A stretch of DNA of 64,000 bases. Origin: Cellulomonas denverensis. Its GTDB lineage: Bacteria > Actinomycetota > Actinomycetes > Actinomycetales > Cellulomonadaceae. Below are positions 14,502-25,055 of this stretch, piece by piece; the stretch's first letter is position 1, and each line of letters opens with the position of its first letter. Made by a program: the position numbers and the translations under genes. The notes below the pieces were generated by a model. It was not told the origin of the DNA. It did not search any database and worked only from the letters and a program-made list of their open reading frames with translations. Location of the stretch: NCBI RefSeq assembly GCF_012396125.1, contig NZ_JAAXOX010000008.1:1-64000 (forward strand), in the 5' to 3' direction.

Positions 14502-17231
14502 TCAGCGGGTCCCGTCGTGGTCGTCGCCGAGCACCACCGCCCGGCCGGCCTCCAGGCGGGCGACCGGCACCCGGAACGGCGAGCAGGACACGTAGTCCAG
14601 GCCGACCGCGTCGAAGAACCGGATCGACTCCGGGTCGCCGCCGTGTTCGCCGCACACCCCGACCGTGATGTCCGGGCGCGTGGCCCGGCCCTCCTCGACC
14701 GCGATCTGCACCAGCCGTCCGACCCCCTTGGCGTCGATCGTCTCGAACGGGGAGATGGTCAGCACGCCGTTGGCGATGTACTCCGGGAAGAACGACCCCT
14801 CCACGTCGTCGCGGGAGAAGCCCCAGGTGGTCTGGGTCAGGTCGTTGGTGCCGAAGGAGAAGAACTGCGCCTCGGCGGCGATCCGGTCCGCGGTCAGGGC
14901 GGCCCGGGGCAGTTCGATCATCGCGCCGACCGGCAGGTCCAGCGTGACCCCGCGGGCGGCGCCGACCTCGGCCATGATCCGCTCGGCCTCCTCCCGGATC
15001 AGGTGCAGCTCCATCACCGAGCCGACCAGCGGGACCATGATCTCCGCGTGCGGGGTCCCGCCGGCGGCCAGCCGGTCGGCGGTGGCCTCGCAGATCGCCC
15101 GGATCTGCAGGGCGAACAGCCCGGGCACCGCCAGGCCTAGCCGCACGCCACGGAGCCCGAGCATCGGGTTCGCCTCGTGCATCCGGCGTACCGCCGCCAG
15201 CAGCGTGACGTCCTCCGGGTCCGGGGTGCCGGCGGCCTCGGCCAGCGCCACCCGGACCGACAGTTCGGTCAGGTCGGGCAGGAACTCGTGCAGCGGCGGG
15301 TCCAGCAGCCGGATGGTGGTCGGCAGGCCGTCCATCTCGGTCAGCAGGGCGGTGAAGTCGGCGCGTTGCAGCGGCAGCAGCGCGTCCAGTGCCTCCTGCC
15401 GGGTGGCGTCGTCGTCGGCCAGCACCACCCGCTCGATCAGCACCCGGCGCTCGCCGAGGAACATGTGCTCGGTGCGGCACAGCCCGATGCCCTGCGCCCC
15501 GAGCGACCGGGCCCGGCGGGCGTCCTCGGCGGTGTCGGCATTCGCATGCACCCGCAGCCGGCGGCGCTCGTCGGCATGCGCCAGGATCCGGTGCACCGCG
15601 GTGACCAGGTCCGCGGTCTGCCGGTCGTCGCCGGCCCGGTCCAGTGCGGCCTCCAGACCCTCCTCCAGGTAGGTGCTCACCGGCGAGGGCTGCACCGGCA
15701 CCGCCCCGAGGAAGACCTCCCCGGAGGCGCCGTCGATGCTGATCACGGTGCCTTCGTCGATCACCGCACCCGCGCTGGGCCCGTTGCCCCGCACGGTCAT
15801 CCGGCGGCCGGCGGAGTCGACCTCCAGGTCCTCGGCGCCGACCACGCAGGTGCGGCCCATGCCCCGGGCGACCACCGCGGCGTGCGAGGTCTTCCCGCCC
15901 CGGGCGGTGAGCACCCCGGCCGCGGCGATCATGCCGCCCAGGTCGTCCGGGTTGGTCTCCCGCCGGACCAGGATCACCGGCTCGCCGGTGGCGGCACGCT
16001 GCTCGGCGGTCGCCGGGTCGAAGACCGCCGCCCCGACCGCGGCACCGGGGGAGGCGGCCATCGCCTTGGTCAGCAGGGTGCGCTCGGCGGTGGGGTCGAA
16101 GCTCGGGAACATCAGCTGGGACAGCTGCGCGCCGGTGACCCGGGACATCGCCTCGTCCATGGTGATCAGGTGCTCGTCCACCAGCTGGGTGGCGATCTGG
16201 AACGCGGCCGGTGCGGTGCGCTTGCCGACCCGGGTCTGCAGCATCCAGAGCTTGCCGCGCTCGACGGTGAACTCCACGTCGCACAGGTCGCGGTAGTGCG
16301 TCTCCAGGCTGCGCATCGCCTGGCGCAGCTCGGCGTGCGAGCGCGGGTCGATCCGCTCCATGTCGGCCAGGGACAGGGTGTTGCGGATCCCGGCGACCAC
16401 GTCCTCGCCCTGGGCGTTGACCAGGTAGTCGCCGTAGTCCCCGGTGCGGCCGGTCGCGGGGTCGCGGGTGAAGGCCACCCCGGTGCCCGAGGTGTCGCCG
16501 AGGTTGCCGAAGACCATCGCACACACGTTCACCGCGGTGCCCAGGTCGTCCGGGATGCGCTCGCGGCGGCGGTACAGCCGGGCCCGCTCGGTGTTCCAGG
16601 ACTTCAGCACCGCCACGATCGCCAGGTCCAGCTGCTCGCGCGGGTGCTGCGGGAACTCCCGCCCGGCGTGTTCGCGCACGATCTGCTGGAAGGTGGCGAC
16701 CAGCTCGCGCAGCGCGTCGGCGTCCAGGTCGACGTCCGCGGTCACCCCACGGGCGGCCTTCGCGGCGTCCAGGGCGTCGGCGAACAGGTCGCCGTCGATG
16801 TCCAGGACCGTCTTGCCGAACATCTGGATCAGCCGGCGGTAGGAGTCCCAGGCGAACCGCTCGTCGCCGGAGAACTCGGCCAGCCCGCGTACCGAGGCGT
16901 CGTTCAGGCCGACGTTCAGCACGGTCTCCATCATCCCGGGCATGGAGAACTTCGCCCCGGAGCGGACCGAGACCAGCAGCGGATCGTGCACGTCGCCGAG
17001 CCCGCGGCCGATGGCGTCCTCCATCCGGCGGACCGCCATCGTCACCTCCACCCGCAGCGAGTCCGGCAGCCGGCCGGTGCGCATGTACTCCCGGCAGGCC
17101 TCGGTGGTGATGGTGAACCCCGGTGGCACCGGCAGTCCGAGCCGGGTCATCTCCGCGAGGTTGGCCCCTTTGCCGCCCAGCAGGTCCTTCTGGTCCTTAC
17201 CCCCGGCGGAGAAGTCCTGGACATAGGTCAT
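14502..17231 (-). CDS. ppdK: Pyruvate, phosphate dikinase
   Basis: 909 residues, the usual size. The N-terminal ATP-grasp part opens with GGKGANLAEMTRLGLPVPPG. The central phosphohistidine domain has the catalytic His in GGKTSHAAVVARGMGR (about residue 450). The C-terminal PEP/pyruvate barrel carries QGIGLCRTEHMF and VGVCGEHGGDP (catalytic Cys in GVCGEHGG). The enzyme interconverts ATP, phosphate and pyruvate with AMP, PPi and PEP. The ATG at 17231 has GGGAGGA upstream. It is a single gene, divergent from phoH across about 180 nt. Confidence 0.96.
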   Translation of the reverse strand: MTYVQDFSAGGKDQKDLLGGKGANLAEMTRLGLPVPPGFTITTEACREYMRTGRLPDSLRVEVTMAVRRMEDAIGRGLGDVHDPLLVSVRSGAKFSMPGMMETVLNVGLNDASVRGLAEFSGDERFAWDSYRRLIQMFGKTVLDIDGDLFADALDAAKAARGVTADVDLDADALRELVATFQQIVREHAGREFPQHPREQLDLAIVAVLKSWNTERARLYRRRERIPDDLGTAVNVCAMVFGNLGDTSGTGVAFTRDPATGRTGDYGDYLVNAQGEDVVAGIRNTLSLADMERIDPRSHAELRQAMRSLETHYRDLCDVEFTVERGKLWMLQTRVGKRTAPAAFQIATQLVDEHLITMDEAMSRVTGAQLSQLMFPSFDPTAERTLLTKAMAASPGAAVGAAVFDPATAEQRAATGEPVILVRRETNPDDLGGMIAAAGVLTARGGKTSHAAVVARGMGRTCVVGAEDLEVDSAGRRMTVRGNGPSAGAVIDEGTVISIDGASGEVFLGAVPVQPSPVSTYLEEGLEAALDRAGDDRQTADLVTAVHRILAHADERRRLRVHANADTAEDARRARSLGAQGIGLCRTEHMFLGERRVLIERVVLADDDATRQEALDALLPLQRADFTALLTEMDGLPTTIRLLDPPLHEFLPDLTELSVRVALAEAAGTPDPEDVTLLAAVRRMHEANPMLGLRGVRLGLAVPGLFALQIRAICEATADRLAAGGTPHAEIMVPLVGSVMELHLIREEAERIMAEVGAARGVTLDLPVGAMIELPRAALTADRIAAEAQFFSFGTNDLTQTTWGFSRDDVEGSFFPEYIANGVLTISPFETIDAKGVGRLVQIAVEEGRATRPDITVGVCGEHGGDPESIRFFDAVGLDYVSCSPFRVPVARLEAGRAVVLGDDHDGTR

Positions 17232-17411
17232 GGTCGTCCTCCCAAGCGAGGCGGCCTCGTCGCCGCCTCTCCTGGCAGTCTTACCGGGTGGGAGCGTGTT
17301 CGGGCCAGGGACCTTCGGGGGCTATTGCGAGGCGGGTTGTCACGCCCTGCCGGTAAACTCGGGCTCGATCGTCCCCACCACCGAAGGAGCGCGACGGCGC
17401 AAGCCGAGCAC

Positions 17412-18419
17412 ATGGCCGAATCCACACCGGAACCGCAACGGTCCCCCTCCCCGTCCGCCGCACGGGTCGAGCACCGGATCACCGTCCCCGCGCAGGTGTC
17501 CATGGTCGAGCTCCTCGGGCTCCAGGACCAGGTGCTGCGTGCGGTCGAACAGGGCTTCCGCACCGTCGACCTGCACGTGCGGGGCAACGAGATCCGGCTG
17601 GCCGGACCGAGCGGCGACGTCGCGCTGGCCTCCCGGCTGCTGGACGAGCTGGTCGAGATGGCCGCGGCCGGCACCCCGCTCACCCCGGATGTGGTGACCC
17701 GCTCGGTGGCGATGCTCACCGCCGGGACCGAGACCCGCCCGGCGGACGTGCTGACCCTCAACATCCTGTCCGGCCGCGGTCGGACCATCCGGCCGAAGAC
17801 CACCGGCCAGAAGACCTACGTCGACGCGATCGACCGGAACACCATCACCTTCGGCATCGGCCCGGCCGGCACCGGCAAGACCTACCTGGCGATGGCCAAG
17901 GCGGTGCAGGCGCTGCAGGCCCGGGAGGTGAACCGGATCGTGCTGACCCGCCCCGCGGTGGAGGCCGGCGAGCGGCTCGGGTTCCTGCCCGGTGGGCTGT
18001 CGGAGAAGATCGACCCGTACCTGCGCCCGCTCTACGACGCGCTGCACGACATGGTCGACCCGGACTCGATCCCGCGGCTGATGGAGGCCGGCACGATCGA
18101 GGTCGCCCCGCTGGCCTACATGCGCGGGCGCACGCTCAACGACTCCTTCATCATCCTGGACGAGGCGCAGAACACCTCGGCCGAGCAGATGAAGATGTTC
18201 CTCACCCGGCTCGGCTTCGGGTCCAAGGTCGTCGTCACCGGCGACGTGACCCAGGTGGACCTGCCCTCGGGCACGCAGTCCGGCCTGCGGGTGGTGGAAT
18301 CGATCCTGGCGGATGTCGACGACGTCGCGTTCTGCCGGATGTCCTCCTCCGACGTCGTCCGGCACCGGCTGGTCGGCGACATCATCGACGCCTACGCACG
18401 CTGGGACCACACCAAGTGA
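17412..18419 (+). CDS. phoH: PhoH-family ATPase
   Basis: 335 residues. Walker A is GPAGTGKT at about residue 150 and Walker B is [10 protein letters not shown]; both belong to the PhoH domain ([29 protein letters not shown]). PhoH/YbeZ proteins are predicted RNA-associated ATPases, and in proteobacteria YbeZ works with YbeY. The gene for YbeY follows at 47 nt, supporting that link. The start at 17412 is followed by a Pro/Ser-rich leader; GAAGGAG is present but about 24 nt upstream, so the start is less sure. Confidence 0.94.
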   Translation: MAESTPEPQRSPSPSAARVEHRITVPAQVSMVELLGLQDQVLRAVEQGFRTVDLHVRGNEIRLAGPSGDVALASRLLDELVEMAAAGTPLTPDVVTRSVAMLTAGTETRPADVLTLNILSGRGRTIRPKTTGQKTYVDAIDRNTITFGIGPAGTGKTYLAMAKAVQALQAREVNRIVLTRPAVEAGERLGFLPGGLSEKIDPYLRPLYDALHDMVDPDSIPRLMEAGTIEVAPLAYMRGRTLNDSFIILDEAQNTSAEQMKMFLTRLGFGSKVVVTGDVTQVDLPSGTQSGLRVVESILADVDDVAFCRMSSSDVVRHRLVGDIIDAYARWDHTK

Positions 18420-18465
18420 ACGCATCCGACCGCACCGCCCGCCGCGCCCTCCTGGGGGCCGTGCG

Positions 18466-18918
18466 ATGAGCATCGAGGTCAACAACGAGTCCGGCCACGA
18501 GGTCGACGAGGCGGAGTTCGCCGCGCTGGCCCGGTTCGTGCTGGACCAGATGCACGTGCACCCGCAGACCGACCTGTCGATCATGTTCGTCGACACCCAG
18601 GTGATGACGGATCTGCACATCAAGTGGATGGACGAGCCCGGGCCCACCGATGTGCTGTCCTTCCCGATGGACGAGCTGCGCCCCGGCCGCGCGGACGAGC
18701 CGACCCCGCCCGGGCTGCTGGGTGACGTGGTGCTGTGCCCGGACGTCGCCGCCGAGCAGGCCCGCACCGCCGGTCACTCCACGGTGGAGGAGATGCTGCT
18801 GCTGACCACGCACGGCATCCTGCACCTGCTCGGGTACGACCACGCCGAGCCCGAGGAGGAGAAGGAGATGTTCGCGCTGCAGCGACATCTGCTGCTGACC
18901 TTCCTCGCCGGCCGGTGA
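18466..18918 (+). CDS. ybeY: Endoribonuclease YbeY
   Basis: 150 residues. The zinc-binding signature [11 protein letters not shown] starts at about residue 116 and [11 protein letters not shown] precedes it, both characteristic. YbeY acts in 16S rRNA 3' maturation and ribosome quality control. It stands in the conserved phoH-ybeY-corC-era string and shares a GTGA overlap with the next gene. Confidence 0.96.
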   Translation: MSIEVNNESGHEVDEAEFAALARFVLDQMHVHPQTDLSIMFVDTQVMTDLHIKWMDEPGPTDVLSFPMDELRPGRADEPTPPGLLGDVVLCPDVAAEQARTAGHSTVEEMLLLTTHGILHLLGYDHAEPEEEKEMFALQRHLLLTFLAGR

Positions 18919-20216
18919 CGGCGGCGATGCACGAGGTCCCGATCGGGCTGCTGGTCGCGCTCGCGGTGCTGGCGTTGCTGGTGGCGGCGTTGCTGTCCGC
19001 CGGGGAGGCCGCGATCCTGCGGGTGTCCCGGGGGCAGATCGCCGAGCTGGCCGCCGCCCGGCACCCGGCGGCCTCCCGGATCGAGGCGCTGTGCGAGGAC
19101 CGGGCGCGGGTGGCGTCCTCGGCGGGGACGCTGCGGCTGCTGTGCGAGATGGTCGCCGCGGTCTGCATCACCCTGGCGATCGCCGCCAGCACGCTGACCT
19201 GGTCGCTGGAACTGGTGATCGCCGTGGTCGCCTGCGCCTTCCTCACGATCGTGCTGGCCCGGCTCAGCCCGCGCTCGGTGGGCCAGCGCCGCGCGGTGCC
19301 GGTGCTGAAGGCGACCTCCCGGCTGCTGTCCGGGGTGCGCCGGGTGGTCGGGCCGCTGCTGCGGATCACCGAGCCCGCCGGGAACCTGGACGAGCGCGAG
19401 CTGCGCGAGATGGTCGAACGCGACGGCCGGGAGTCGATCGACGACGACGAGCGCGAGATGCTGCGCTCCGTGCTCGGCCTGGGCGAGACGCTGACCCGTG
19501 AGGTGATGGTCCCGCGCACGGACATGGTCACCACCGGCGAGCAGACCCCGCTGCGCAAGGTGCTGTCCCTGCTGCTGCGCTCCGGCTTCTCCCGGGTGCC
19601 GGTGATCGGCGAGCAGGTGGACGACCTGCGCGGGGTGATCTACCTCAAGGACCTGGTCCGGCGGATGGAGGAGGACCCGGCCTCGGTGGACGCCCCGGCG
19701 GTGTCGGTGGTCCGCCCGGCGGTGTTCGTGCCGGAGTCCAAGCCGGTGGACGAACTGCTGCGCGAGCTGCAGGCCGGTGCCTCGCACATCGCGATGGTGG
19801 TGGACGAGTACGGCGGGATCGCCGGGCTGGTCACCATCGAGGACGCGCTGGAGGAGATCGTCGGCGAGCTGACCGACGAGCACGACCCCTCCGCCCCGAC
19901 CGTGGAGGACCTGGGCGGCGGCACCTTCCTGGTGCCCGCCCGGCTGGGCCGGGACGAGCTGGGCGAGCTGTTCGGCATCGAGGTCGAGGACGACGAGGTC
20001 GACACCGCGGGCGGGCTGCTGGCCAAGGCACTGGGGAAGGTGCCGATCCCGGGCTCCGCCGGGGAGATCCACGGCCTGCGCCTGGTGGCGCAGGGCACCG
20101 AGGGCCGTCGCAAGCGGGTGGCCCGGGTCCTGGTCAGCCGGGTCCCGGACGACCAGCCCGACGACGAGGCCGCCGCGGACCCCGCGCCGGTGAACCACAC
20201 TGAGGAAAGGCCCTGA
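18915..20216 (+). CDS. CNNM/CorC-type CBS-domain membrane protein
   Basis: 433 residues from a GTG that overlaps the ybeY stop; an ATG four codons later is possible. N-terminal membrane segments ([28 protein letters not shown]21/CNNM type) precede paired CBS domains ([36 protein letters not shown]) and a CorC_HlyC transport-associated domain ([19 protein letters not shown]). Members are linked to magnesium or cobalt homeostasis, older name hemolysin C. The C-terminus is an acidic tail. The gene is tightly coupled to ybeY and era. Confidence 0.92.
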   Translation: MTAAMHEVPIGLLVALAVLALLVAALLSAGEAAILRVSRGQIAELAAARHPAASRIEALCEDRARVASSAGTLRLLCEMVAAVCITLAIAASTLTWSLELVIAVVACAFLTIVLARLSPRSVGQRRAVPVLKATSRLLSGVRRVVGPLLRITEPAGNLDERELREMVERDGRESIDDDEREMLRSVLGLGETLTREVMVPRTDMVTTGEQTPLRKVLSLLLRSGFSRVPVIGEQVDDLRGVIYLKDLVRRMEEDPASVDAPAVSVVRPAVFVPESKPVDELLRELQAGASHIAMVVDEYGGIAGLVTIEDALEEIVGELTDEHDPSAPTVEDLGGGTFLVPARLGRDELGELFGIEVEDDEVDTAGGLLAKALGKVPIPGSAGEIHGLRLVAQGTEGRRKRVARVLVSRVPDDQPDDEAAADPAPVNHTEERP

Positions 20217-20217
20217 G

Positions 20218-21129
20218 GTGACCCATCGATCCGGCTTCGCCTGCCTGGTCGGACGGCCGAATGCCGGCAAGTCCACCCTGACCAATGCCCTGGTCGGGCA
20301 GAAGGTGGCGATCACCTCCGGCCGGCCGCAGACCACCCGGCACACCATCCGCGGCATCGTGCACCGGGAGGACGCCCAGCTGGTGCTGGTCGACACCCCG
20401 GGGCTGCACCGGCCGCGGACCCTGCTCGGTGAGCGGCTGAACGAGCTGGTCAAGGACACCCTGACCGAGGTGGACGTGATCGGGTTCTGCCTGCCCGCGG
20501 ACCAGAAGGTCGGTCCGGGCGACCGGTTCATCGCCGACCAGCTGGCCGAGCTGAGCCGTGGCCGGCGGGGCACCCCGGTGATCGCGATCGCCACCAAGGC
20601 CGACCTGGTGAGCAAGCAGCGCCTGGCCGAGCACCTGCTGGCGATCTCCGAGCTGGGCGACTGGGCGGAGATCATCCCGGTGTCCGCCCGGGACGGCTAC
20701 CAGGTCGCCGAGCTGGAGGAGCTGCTGACCGGCTACCTGCCGGAGGGCCCGCCGCTGTACCCGGAGGGCGAGCTGACCGATGAGCCGGAGGCGGTGATGG
20801 TCGCCGAGCTGGTCCGGGAGGCCGCGCTGGAGGGCGTGCGGGACGAGCTGCCGCACTCGCTGGCGGTCCAGGTCGAGGAGATCGTGCCGCGGGAGGCCGG
20901 CCCGGGCGAGACACCGATGGTGGACGTCCGGGTGAACCTCTACGTCGAGCGGGACTCGCAGAAGGCGATCGTGATCGGCCGGGCCGGGTCGCGGCTGCGG
21001 CAGGTCGGCACCGACGCCCGGCGCGGGATCGAGGCGCTGCTCGGCACCCGGGTGTACCTGGATCTGCACGTGAAGGTGGCCAAGGACTGGCAGTGCGACC
21101 CGAAGCAGCTCGGCCGACTCGGTTTCTGA
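20218..21129 (+). CDS. era: GTPase Era
   Basis: 303 residues. G motifs: GRPNAGKST (G1), TTRHTIRG (G2), DTPGLH (G3) and TKAD (G4). The C-terminal KH domain has VIGRAGSRLRQVGTDARRGI. Era binds the 3' end of 16S rRNA and aids 30S maturation, in line with ybeY upstream. The GTG at 20218 follows GAGGAAAGG and is one base beyond the corC stop codon. The stop overlaps the next start (TGATG). Confidence 0.97.
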   Translation: MTHRSGFACLVGRPNAGKSTLTNALVGQKVAITSGRPQTTRHTIRGIVHREDAQLVLVDTPGLHRPRTLLGERLNELVKDTLTEVDVIGFCLPADQKVGPGDRFIADQLAELSRGRRGTPVIAIATKADLVSKQRLAEHLLAISELGDWAEIIPVSARDGYQVAELEELLTGYLPEGPPLYPEGELTDEPEAVMVAELVREAALEGVRDELPHSLAVQVEEIVPREAGPGETPMVDVRVNLYVERDSQKAIVIGRAGSRLRQVGTDARRGIEALLGTRVYLDLHVKVAKDWQCDPKQLGRLGF

Positions 21130-22745
21130 TGGCGGCACCGGACACCGACCCGCGCCCGGGGGAGAGCTCCGCCCGGCACCGGCGGCGGCTGGCCCGGGAC
21201 GCCGAGCGCGACGCCGGGGCACACCGCCCCCGTTCGCCGCGCCGCGACGCGTTCTACCGGTTGGTCGGCGGGGTGCTGGCCGGCGCGATCCTGCTCGCCG
21301 TGCTCGGTGCGCTGATGGGCCCGGAGTGGCGTCCACTGCCGGTGACCGACCCGCTCACCGTGCAGGCGACGTCCACCGCGATCACCGGGGCGCCGGAGGC
21401 CGGGGAGTACGACGTCGACACCCGGGTGGTGGAGGTCCAGCTCGACGGGGCGGTGGTCCAGGCCCGGATCCTCACCCCGGTGGACGCGCCCGAGCCGGTG
21501 CCGGCGGTGCTGTTCGTGCACGGTGCGGGCACCGGGAAGTTCGAGGAGGCCTTCGTCGACCAGGCCTATGCGCTGGCCGCGGCCGGGGTGGCGACGATGG
21601 TGCCGGACAAGCGGCTGGACACCTACTCCATGCGGCACCGGGACTACGTGGAGATGGCCACCGACTATCTGGCGTCCTTCGACGTGCTGCGCGAGCTGCC
21701 CGGGGTCGATGCCGACCGGGTGGGGATCTACGCCGAGAGCGAGGGCGGCTGGATCGCCCCGGTGATGGCGGCGGAGCGGTCCGAGGTGGCCTTCCTGGTG
21801 CTGGTGTCCGCGCCGGTGGTGCCGCCCCGGCAGCAGGCCGCGTTCGCGGTGGACCAGTACCTGCGCAACACCGGGGTACCGGACCAGGTGTTCCGGGCGA
21901 TCCCGCGCGCGGTGGGGATGCAGCTGCCCGGCGGCGGGTTCGAGTACGTGGACTTCGACGTGGCGCAGTACCAGCGCCAGCTGACCCAGCCGGTGCTGAT
22001 GGCCTACGGCACCGCCGACCAGTCGATGCCGATCATCCAGGGTCCCGAGCAGCTGATCCGGGACATCGCGCTCGCCGGGAACAGCGACTACACGCTGCGG
22101 TACTACGGCGGGGCGGACCACGGCATCCGGGTGGACGGCGTGGTCTCCGCCGACTTCCTGACCGACCTGTCCGGCTGGGTGCTCGGCCTGCCGGACACCG
22201 CCGGTGCCCTGCCCCGGATCGCCGGGGACCAGCCCGAACAGCTGTACCTGGCCCAGCCGGTGCCGCAGCCGCGCTGGCTGGGTGACGGCGACGTGCTGCT
22301 CGGCCTGATCATCGGCGCGGTGGGGGCGGCGATCCTGCTGCCCGCGGTCCGGTGGGCGACCATCGGCTGGCGGCACTGGCGCGGTCATCCGCCGCACGAG
22401 GGCCGGGACGCGACGCTCACCCGGCGGCTGACGCTGCTGTCGGCTCTCTCGGTCGCCACCGTGGCGGGCCTGGTCTGGTACCTACTCGCGGTGGCGAAAC
22501 TCGCACTGGACTACGAACGCAACGGCTGGGTGGTGCAGGGTGGCTGGCTGGGGGTGCGGCTGCTCGGGTTGGGCGCGGTGATCGCCGCCGTCCTGGTGGT
22601 CGACCGGATGCGCACGCTGCGCCGGATCGGCCGGCCGCTGGGGCATGGTGTGCTCGGACACGTGGCGCTGTGGGGGACCAGCGTCGCCTGCACCGTCCTG
22701 CTCGTGGTGCTGGCGTACTGGGGCGTGTACCAATTGGGGATCTGA
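21129..22745 (+). CDS. Membrane-anchored alpha/beta hydrolase
   Basis: 538 residues. A basic leader is followed by a membrane segment at about 40-60 (FYRLVGGVLAGAILLAVLGAL), then an extracellular-side alpha/beta hydrolase domain. The nucleophile is probably the Ser in YAESEGGW (GxSxG variant), with Asp in YGTADQSMP and His in YYGGADHGIRVDG. Four more hydrophobic segments occupy the C-terminal third. The fold resembles dienelactone hydrolase-like esterases; the substrate is unknown. Starting on the era stop, it may be translationally coupled, though a surface enzyme has no evident link to Era. Confidence 0.75.
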   Translation: MAAPDTDPRPGESSARHRRRLARDAERDAGAHRPRSPRRDAFYRLVGGVLAGAILLAVLGALMGPEWRPLPVTDPLTVQATSTAITGAPEAGEYDVDTRVVEVQLDGAVVQARILTPVDAPEPVPAVLFVHGAGTGKFEEAFVDQAYALAAAGVATMVPDKRLDTYSMRHRDYVEMATDYLASFDVLRELPGVDADRVGIYAESEGGWIAPVMAAERSEVAFLVLVSAPVVPPRQQAAFAVDQYLRNTGVPDQVFRAIPRAVGMQLPGGGFEYVDFDVAQYQRQLTQPVLMAYGTADQSMPIIQGPEQLIRDIALAGNSDYTLRYYGGADHGIRVDGVVSADFLTDLSGWVLGLPDTAGALPRIAGDQPEQLYLAQPVPQPRWLGDGDVLLGLIIGAVGAAILLPAVRWATIGWRHWRGHPPHEGRDATLTRRLTLLSALSVATVAGLVWYLLAVAKLALDYERNGWVVQGGWLGVRLLGLGAVIAAVLVVDRMRTLRRIGRPLGHGVLGHVALWGTSVACTVLLVVLAYWGVYQLGI

Positions 22746-22773
22746 CCGGCCGAGGGCCGGGGACGGGGAAGTG

Positions 22774-23604
22774 ATGCGGACGACCTGGGGCTCGGCCACC
22801 GACCGTGGGCGGGTGCGCGCGCTGAACGAGGACTCGCTGCTCGCGCACCCGCCGGTCTTCCTGGTGGCCGACGGCATGGGCGGGCACGAGGCCGGCGACG
22901 TCGCCAGCCGGCTCGCCGTCGAGGAGTTCGCCCAGACCGCGGGGCTGACCAGCGTCGAACCCGCCGACCTGCAGCGGTGCTTCCAGCGGGCCGCCGCACG
23001 GATCCGGGACGCCTTCGAGCGCAGGGAGGGCGGCACGACGGTCGCCGGAGTGGCGCTGGCCGAGCAGGACGGCGTGGCGCACTGGCTGGTGTTCAACGTC
23101 GGCGACTCCCGGGTCTACCGCTGGTCCGCCGACGACCGGCAGCTGCGGCAGCTCAGCGTGGACCACTCGGTGGTGCAGGAGCTGATCGACGCCGGCCGGC
23201 TGGACCCGCAGGACGCCGAGCAGCACCCGGAGCGGCACGTGCTGACCCGGGCGCTGGGCACCGGCAACGATCCCGAGCCGGACTACTGGCTGCTGCCGGC
23301 CCGACCCGGCGACCGGGTGCTGCTGTGCTCGGACGGGTTGAGCAACGAGTTGTCCGCCGAGCAGGTGGCGGTGGTGCTGGCCGACGGGGCCGACGCGGCG
23401 GAGACCGCGGCGGCGCTGGTGCGGCTGGCGGTACAAGCGGGGGGACGGGACAACACCACCGTGGTGGTGGTGGATGCCCACGCCGGGCCGGAGAATGCGC
23501 CCGGATGGCTCGCGTTGGCCGGGATACCGGCCGATGGAGAGTGGGACGACAGTGTCGACGGCGCGACGATCCCGCGCCCGCGTAACAAGGTGGAGGACCA
23601 GTGA
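22774..23604 (+). CDS. PP2C-type Ser/Thr phosphatase
   Basis: 276 residues. PPM-family metal motifs are in place: ALNEDS, ADGMGGHEAGDVAS, VNVGDSRVYR, SDGLSNELS and GGRDNTTVVVV. Such phosphatases reverse Hanks-type kinase phosphorylation. It opens an eight-gene cluster and its stop overlaps the FHA gene start (GTGA); a kinase lies two genes on. It lacks a membrane segment, so it should be cytoplasmic. A GTG one codon earlier is an alternative start. Confidence 0.93.
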   Translation: MRTTWGSATDRGRVRALNEDSLLAHPPVFLVADGMGGHEAGDVASRLAVEEFAQTAGLTSVEPADLQRCFQRAAARIRDAFERREGGTTVAGVALAEQDGVAHWLVFNVGDSRVYRWSADDRQLRQLSVDHSVVQELIDAGRLDPQDAEQHPERHVLTRALGTGNDPEPDYWLLPARPGDRVLLCSDGLSNELSAEQVAVVLADGADAAETAAALVRLAVQAGGRDNTTVVVVDAHAGPENAPGWLALAGIPADGEWDDSVDGATIPRPRNKVEDQ

Positions 23605-25055
23605 CCATGCCCGAGTACACCCCTGGCGAGTGGTACGGGGTCGTCGCCGGCGACATGGCGGTGCTGCTGCACCCGCGCACGCCGCTGTCGGTGGTGCGGA
23701 CGGTGTGGGACACCCTGCGCGAGCGGGACGGTCTCGGTCGCCCGCTGGAGTCGCTGCTCGCGGACGGGATCAGTGGCGTGCGGCCGTTCGCCGCGGTGCA
23801 GATCGCCGCCGAGGGCCTGCACTACGCCCTGCGCGGCGACGCCGAGATCATCGCCACCCGGGCCGGCGACCAGGACCGGCGCACCGCCCCGCAGGTGGTG
23901 CTGTGGACCGAGGACAGCGCGCCCGCGGCGGACCAGGTGGTGCTGCGCGCACCGGGTGAGCGCACCTCCGGGGATCTGCTGCCGCTGACCGAGGGTGTGG
24001 TCCGGGCCGCGCGGATCGTGCTGGACGGCACCGCCCGCCCGGCCGCCCGGCCCGCCGAGTCCGGCCCGGTGTCCCGCGGGATGCGGCGCCGTGCCCAGGT
24101 CGTGGCGACGGTGCCGGAGTTCGAGGCGTTGCGCCCGGACCCGGCCGGTGACGTGTGGTCGGAGCTGGAGGCCGCGGTCGCCGCCGACCCGTCGCCGTCG
24201 GTGCCCGAGCCGGCCGCGCAGACCGAGGACGGGACGTCCGCCGCGGCCACCGAGGTGCTGCCGGCGGTCCAGCCGGTGCCCGCGATGGCCGTGCCCGCGC
24301 CCGCCCGGCCGACCGCCGCACCGCGGCGCTCCGCGCTGGACCCGCACGCCGCGCCGACCACGCCGGTGGGCCCCGTGACCCCGGCGGCTCCGGTGACCCC
24401 GGCAGCGCCCGTGACCCCGGCGGCTCCGGTGACCCCGGCGGCCCCGCACCCGGTGCAGGCGGCCCCGGCGGCCACCGCCCCCGCCCCGGTGCTGCCCGGC
24501 CCGGCGTCCGAGGACGACCACGACGGGATGACGATCCTCAGCGGGGAACTGGCCAGCATCCGGCAGAACCTGCCGTCCTGGGCGATCTCCGAGTCCGGGC
24601 AGTGGTCAGCCCCGGCCGGCGAGACCCCGGCCACGGCCCCGGTGTCCACCGAGGACGCCGACACCGGCCCGCAGAGCGTGGTCCCGCTGGACCCGCCGGC
24701 CCCGGCGCCGGACGCCTACCCGCGGGTGGCGCTGTCCACCGGCGTGGTGGTCCCGGTCGACGGCGTGCTGTTGATCGGCCGTGCCCCGCAGGCTGCCCGG
24801 GCGACCGAGGGGGTGCGCACCCGGTTGGTGGCGGTGCCCAGCCCGACCCAGGACATCTCCCGCACCCACGCCGAGCTGCGGGTGGAGAACGGCAAGGTGC
24901 TGGTCACCGACCTGTACTCCACCAACGGGATCACGGTGGCCGCCGGGGGCGTGGCACCGCGCAAGATCGCGGTCGGCGAGGCGGTGGCGGTGGGCGCCGG
25001 GGAGGTCGTGGACCTGGGCGACGGGGTGACCTTCACCGTGGAGCCGCCTGCATGA
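23601..25055 (+). CDS. FHA-domain protein with Pro/Ala-rich linker
   Basis: 484 residues. The first ~150 form a conserved but unnamed domain (WYGVVAGDMAVLLHPRTPL, WDTLRERDGLGRPLESLL). A long Pro/Ala/Val-rich linker includes four PVTPAA repeats. The C-terminal FHA domain has LIGRAP, SRTHAELRV and DLYSTNGITV, the phosphothreonine-binding signature (Arg, Ser/His, Asn). It is placed between the phosphatase and kinase genes with overlaps at both ends, so it probably reads the phosphorylation state set by that pair. No membrane segment is seen. Confidence 0.88.
   Translation: MTMPEYTPGEWYGVVAGDMAVLLHPRTPLSVVRTVWDTLRERDGLGRPLESLLADGISGVRPFAAVQIAAEGLHYALRGDAEIIATRAGDQDRRTAPQVVLWTEDSAPAADQVVLRAPGERTSGDLLPLTEGVVRAARIVLDGTARPAARPAESGPVSRGMRRRAQVVATVPEFEALRPDPAGDVWSELEAAVAADPSPSVPEPAAQTEDGTSAAATEVLPAVQPVPAMAVPAPARPTAAPRRSALDPHAAPTTPVGPVTPAAPVTPAAPVTPAAPVTPAAPHPVQAAPAATAPAPVLPGPASEDDHDGMTILSGELASIRQNLPSWAISESGQWSAPAGETPATAPVSTEDADTGPQSVVPLDPPAPAPDAYPRVALSTGVVVPVDGVLLIGRAPQAARATEGVRTRLVAVPSPTQDISRTHAELRVENGKVLVTDLYSTNGITVAAGGVAPRKIAVGEAVAVGAGEVVDLGDGVTFTVEPPA
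24372..24443. repeat. Four tandem 18-bp units encoding PVTPAA
   Basis: Units at 24372-24389, 24390-24407, 24408-24425 and 24426-24443 differ at only a few bases (CCSGTGACCCCGGCRGCB) and encode a (PVTPAA) linker in the FHA protein. The near-identity of the units suggests recent expansion. Confidence 0.85.

Noticed and set aside
17337..17359. TTGTCA and TAAACT upstream of phoH as a promoter
   Set aside because: The 11-nt spacer is too short for a sigma-70-type promoter. TAAACT alone may be a -10 element.
24372..24443. Regular 18-bp repeats considered as a CRISPR-like array
   Set aside because: The units are contiguous without spacers and encode PVTPAA in frame within the FHA protein.
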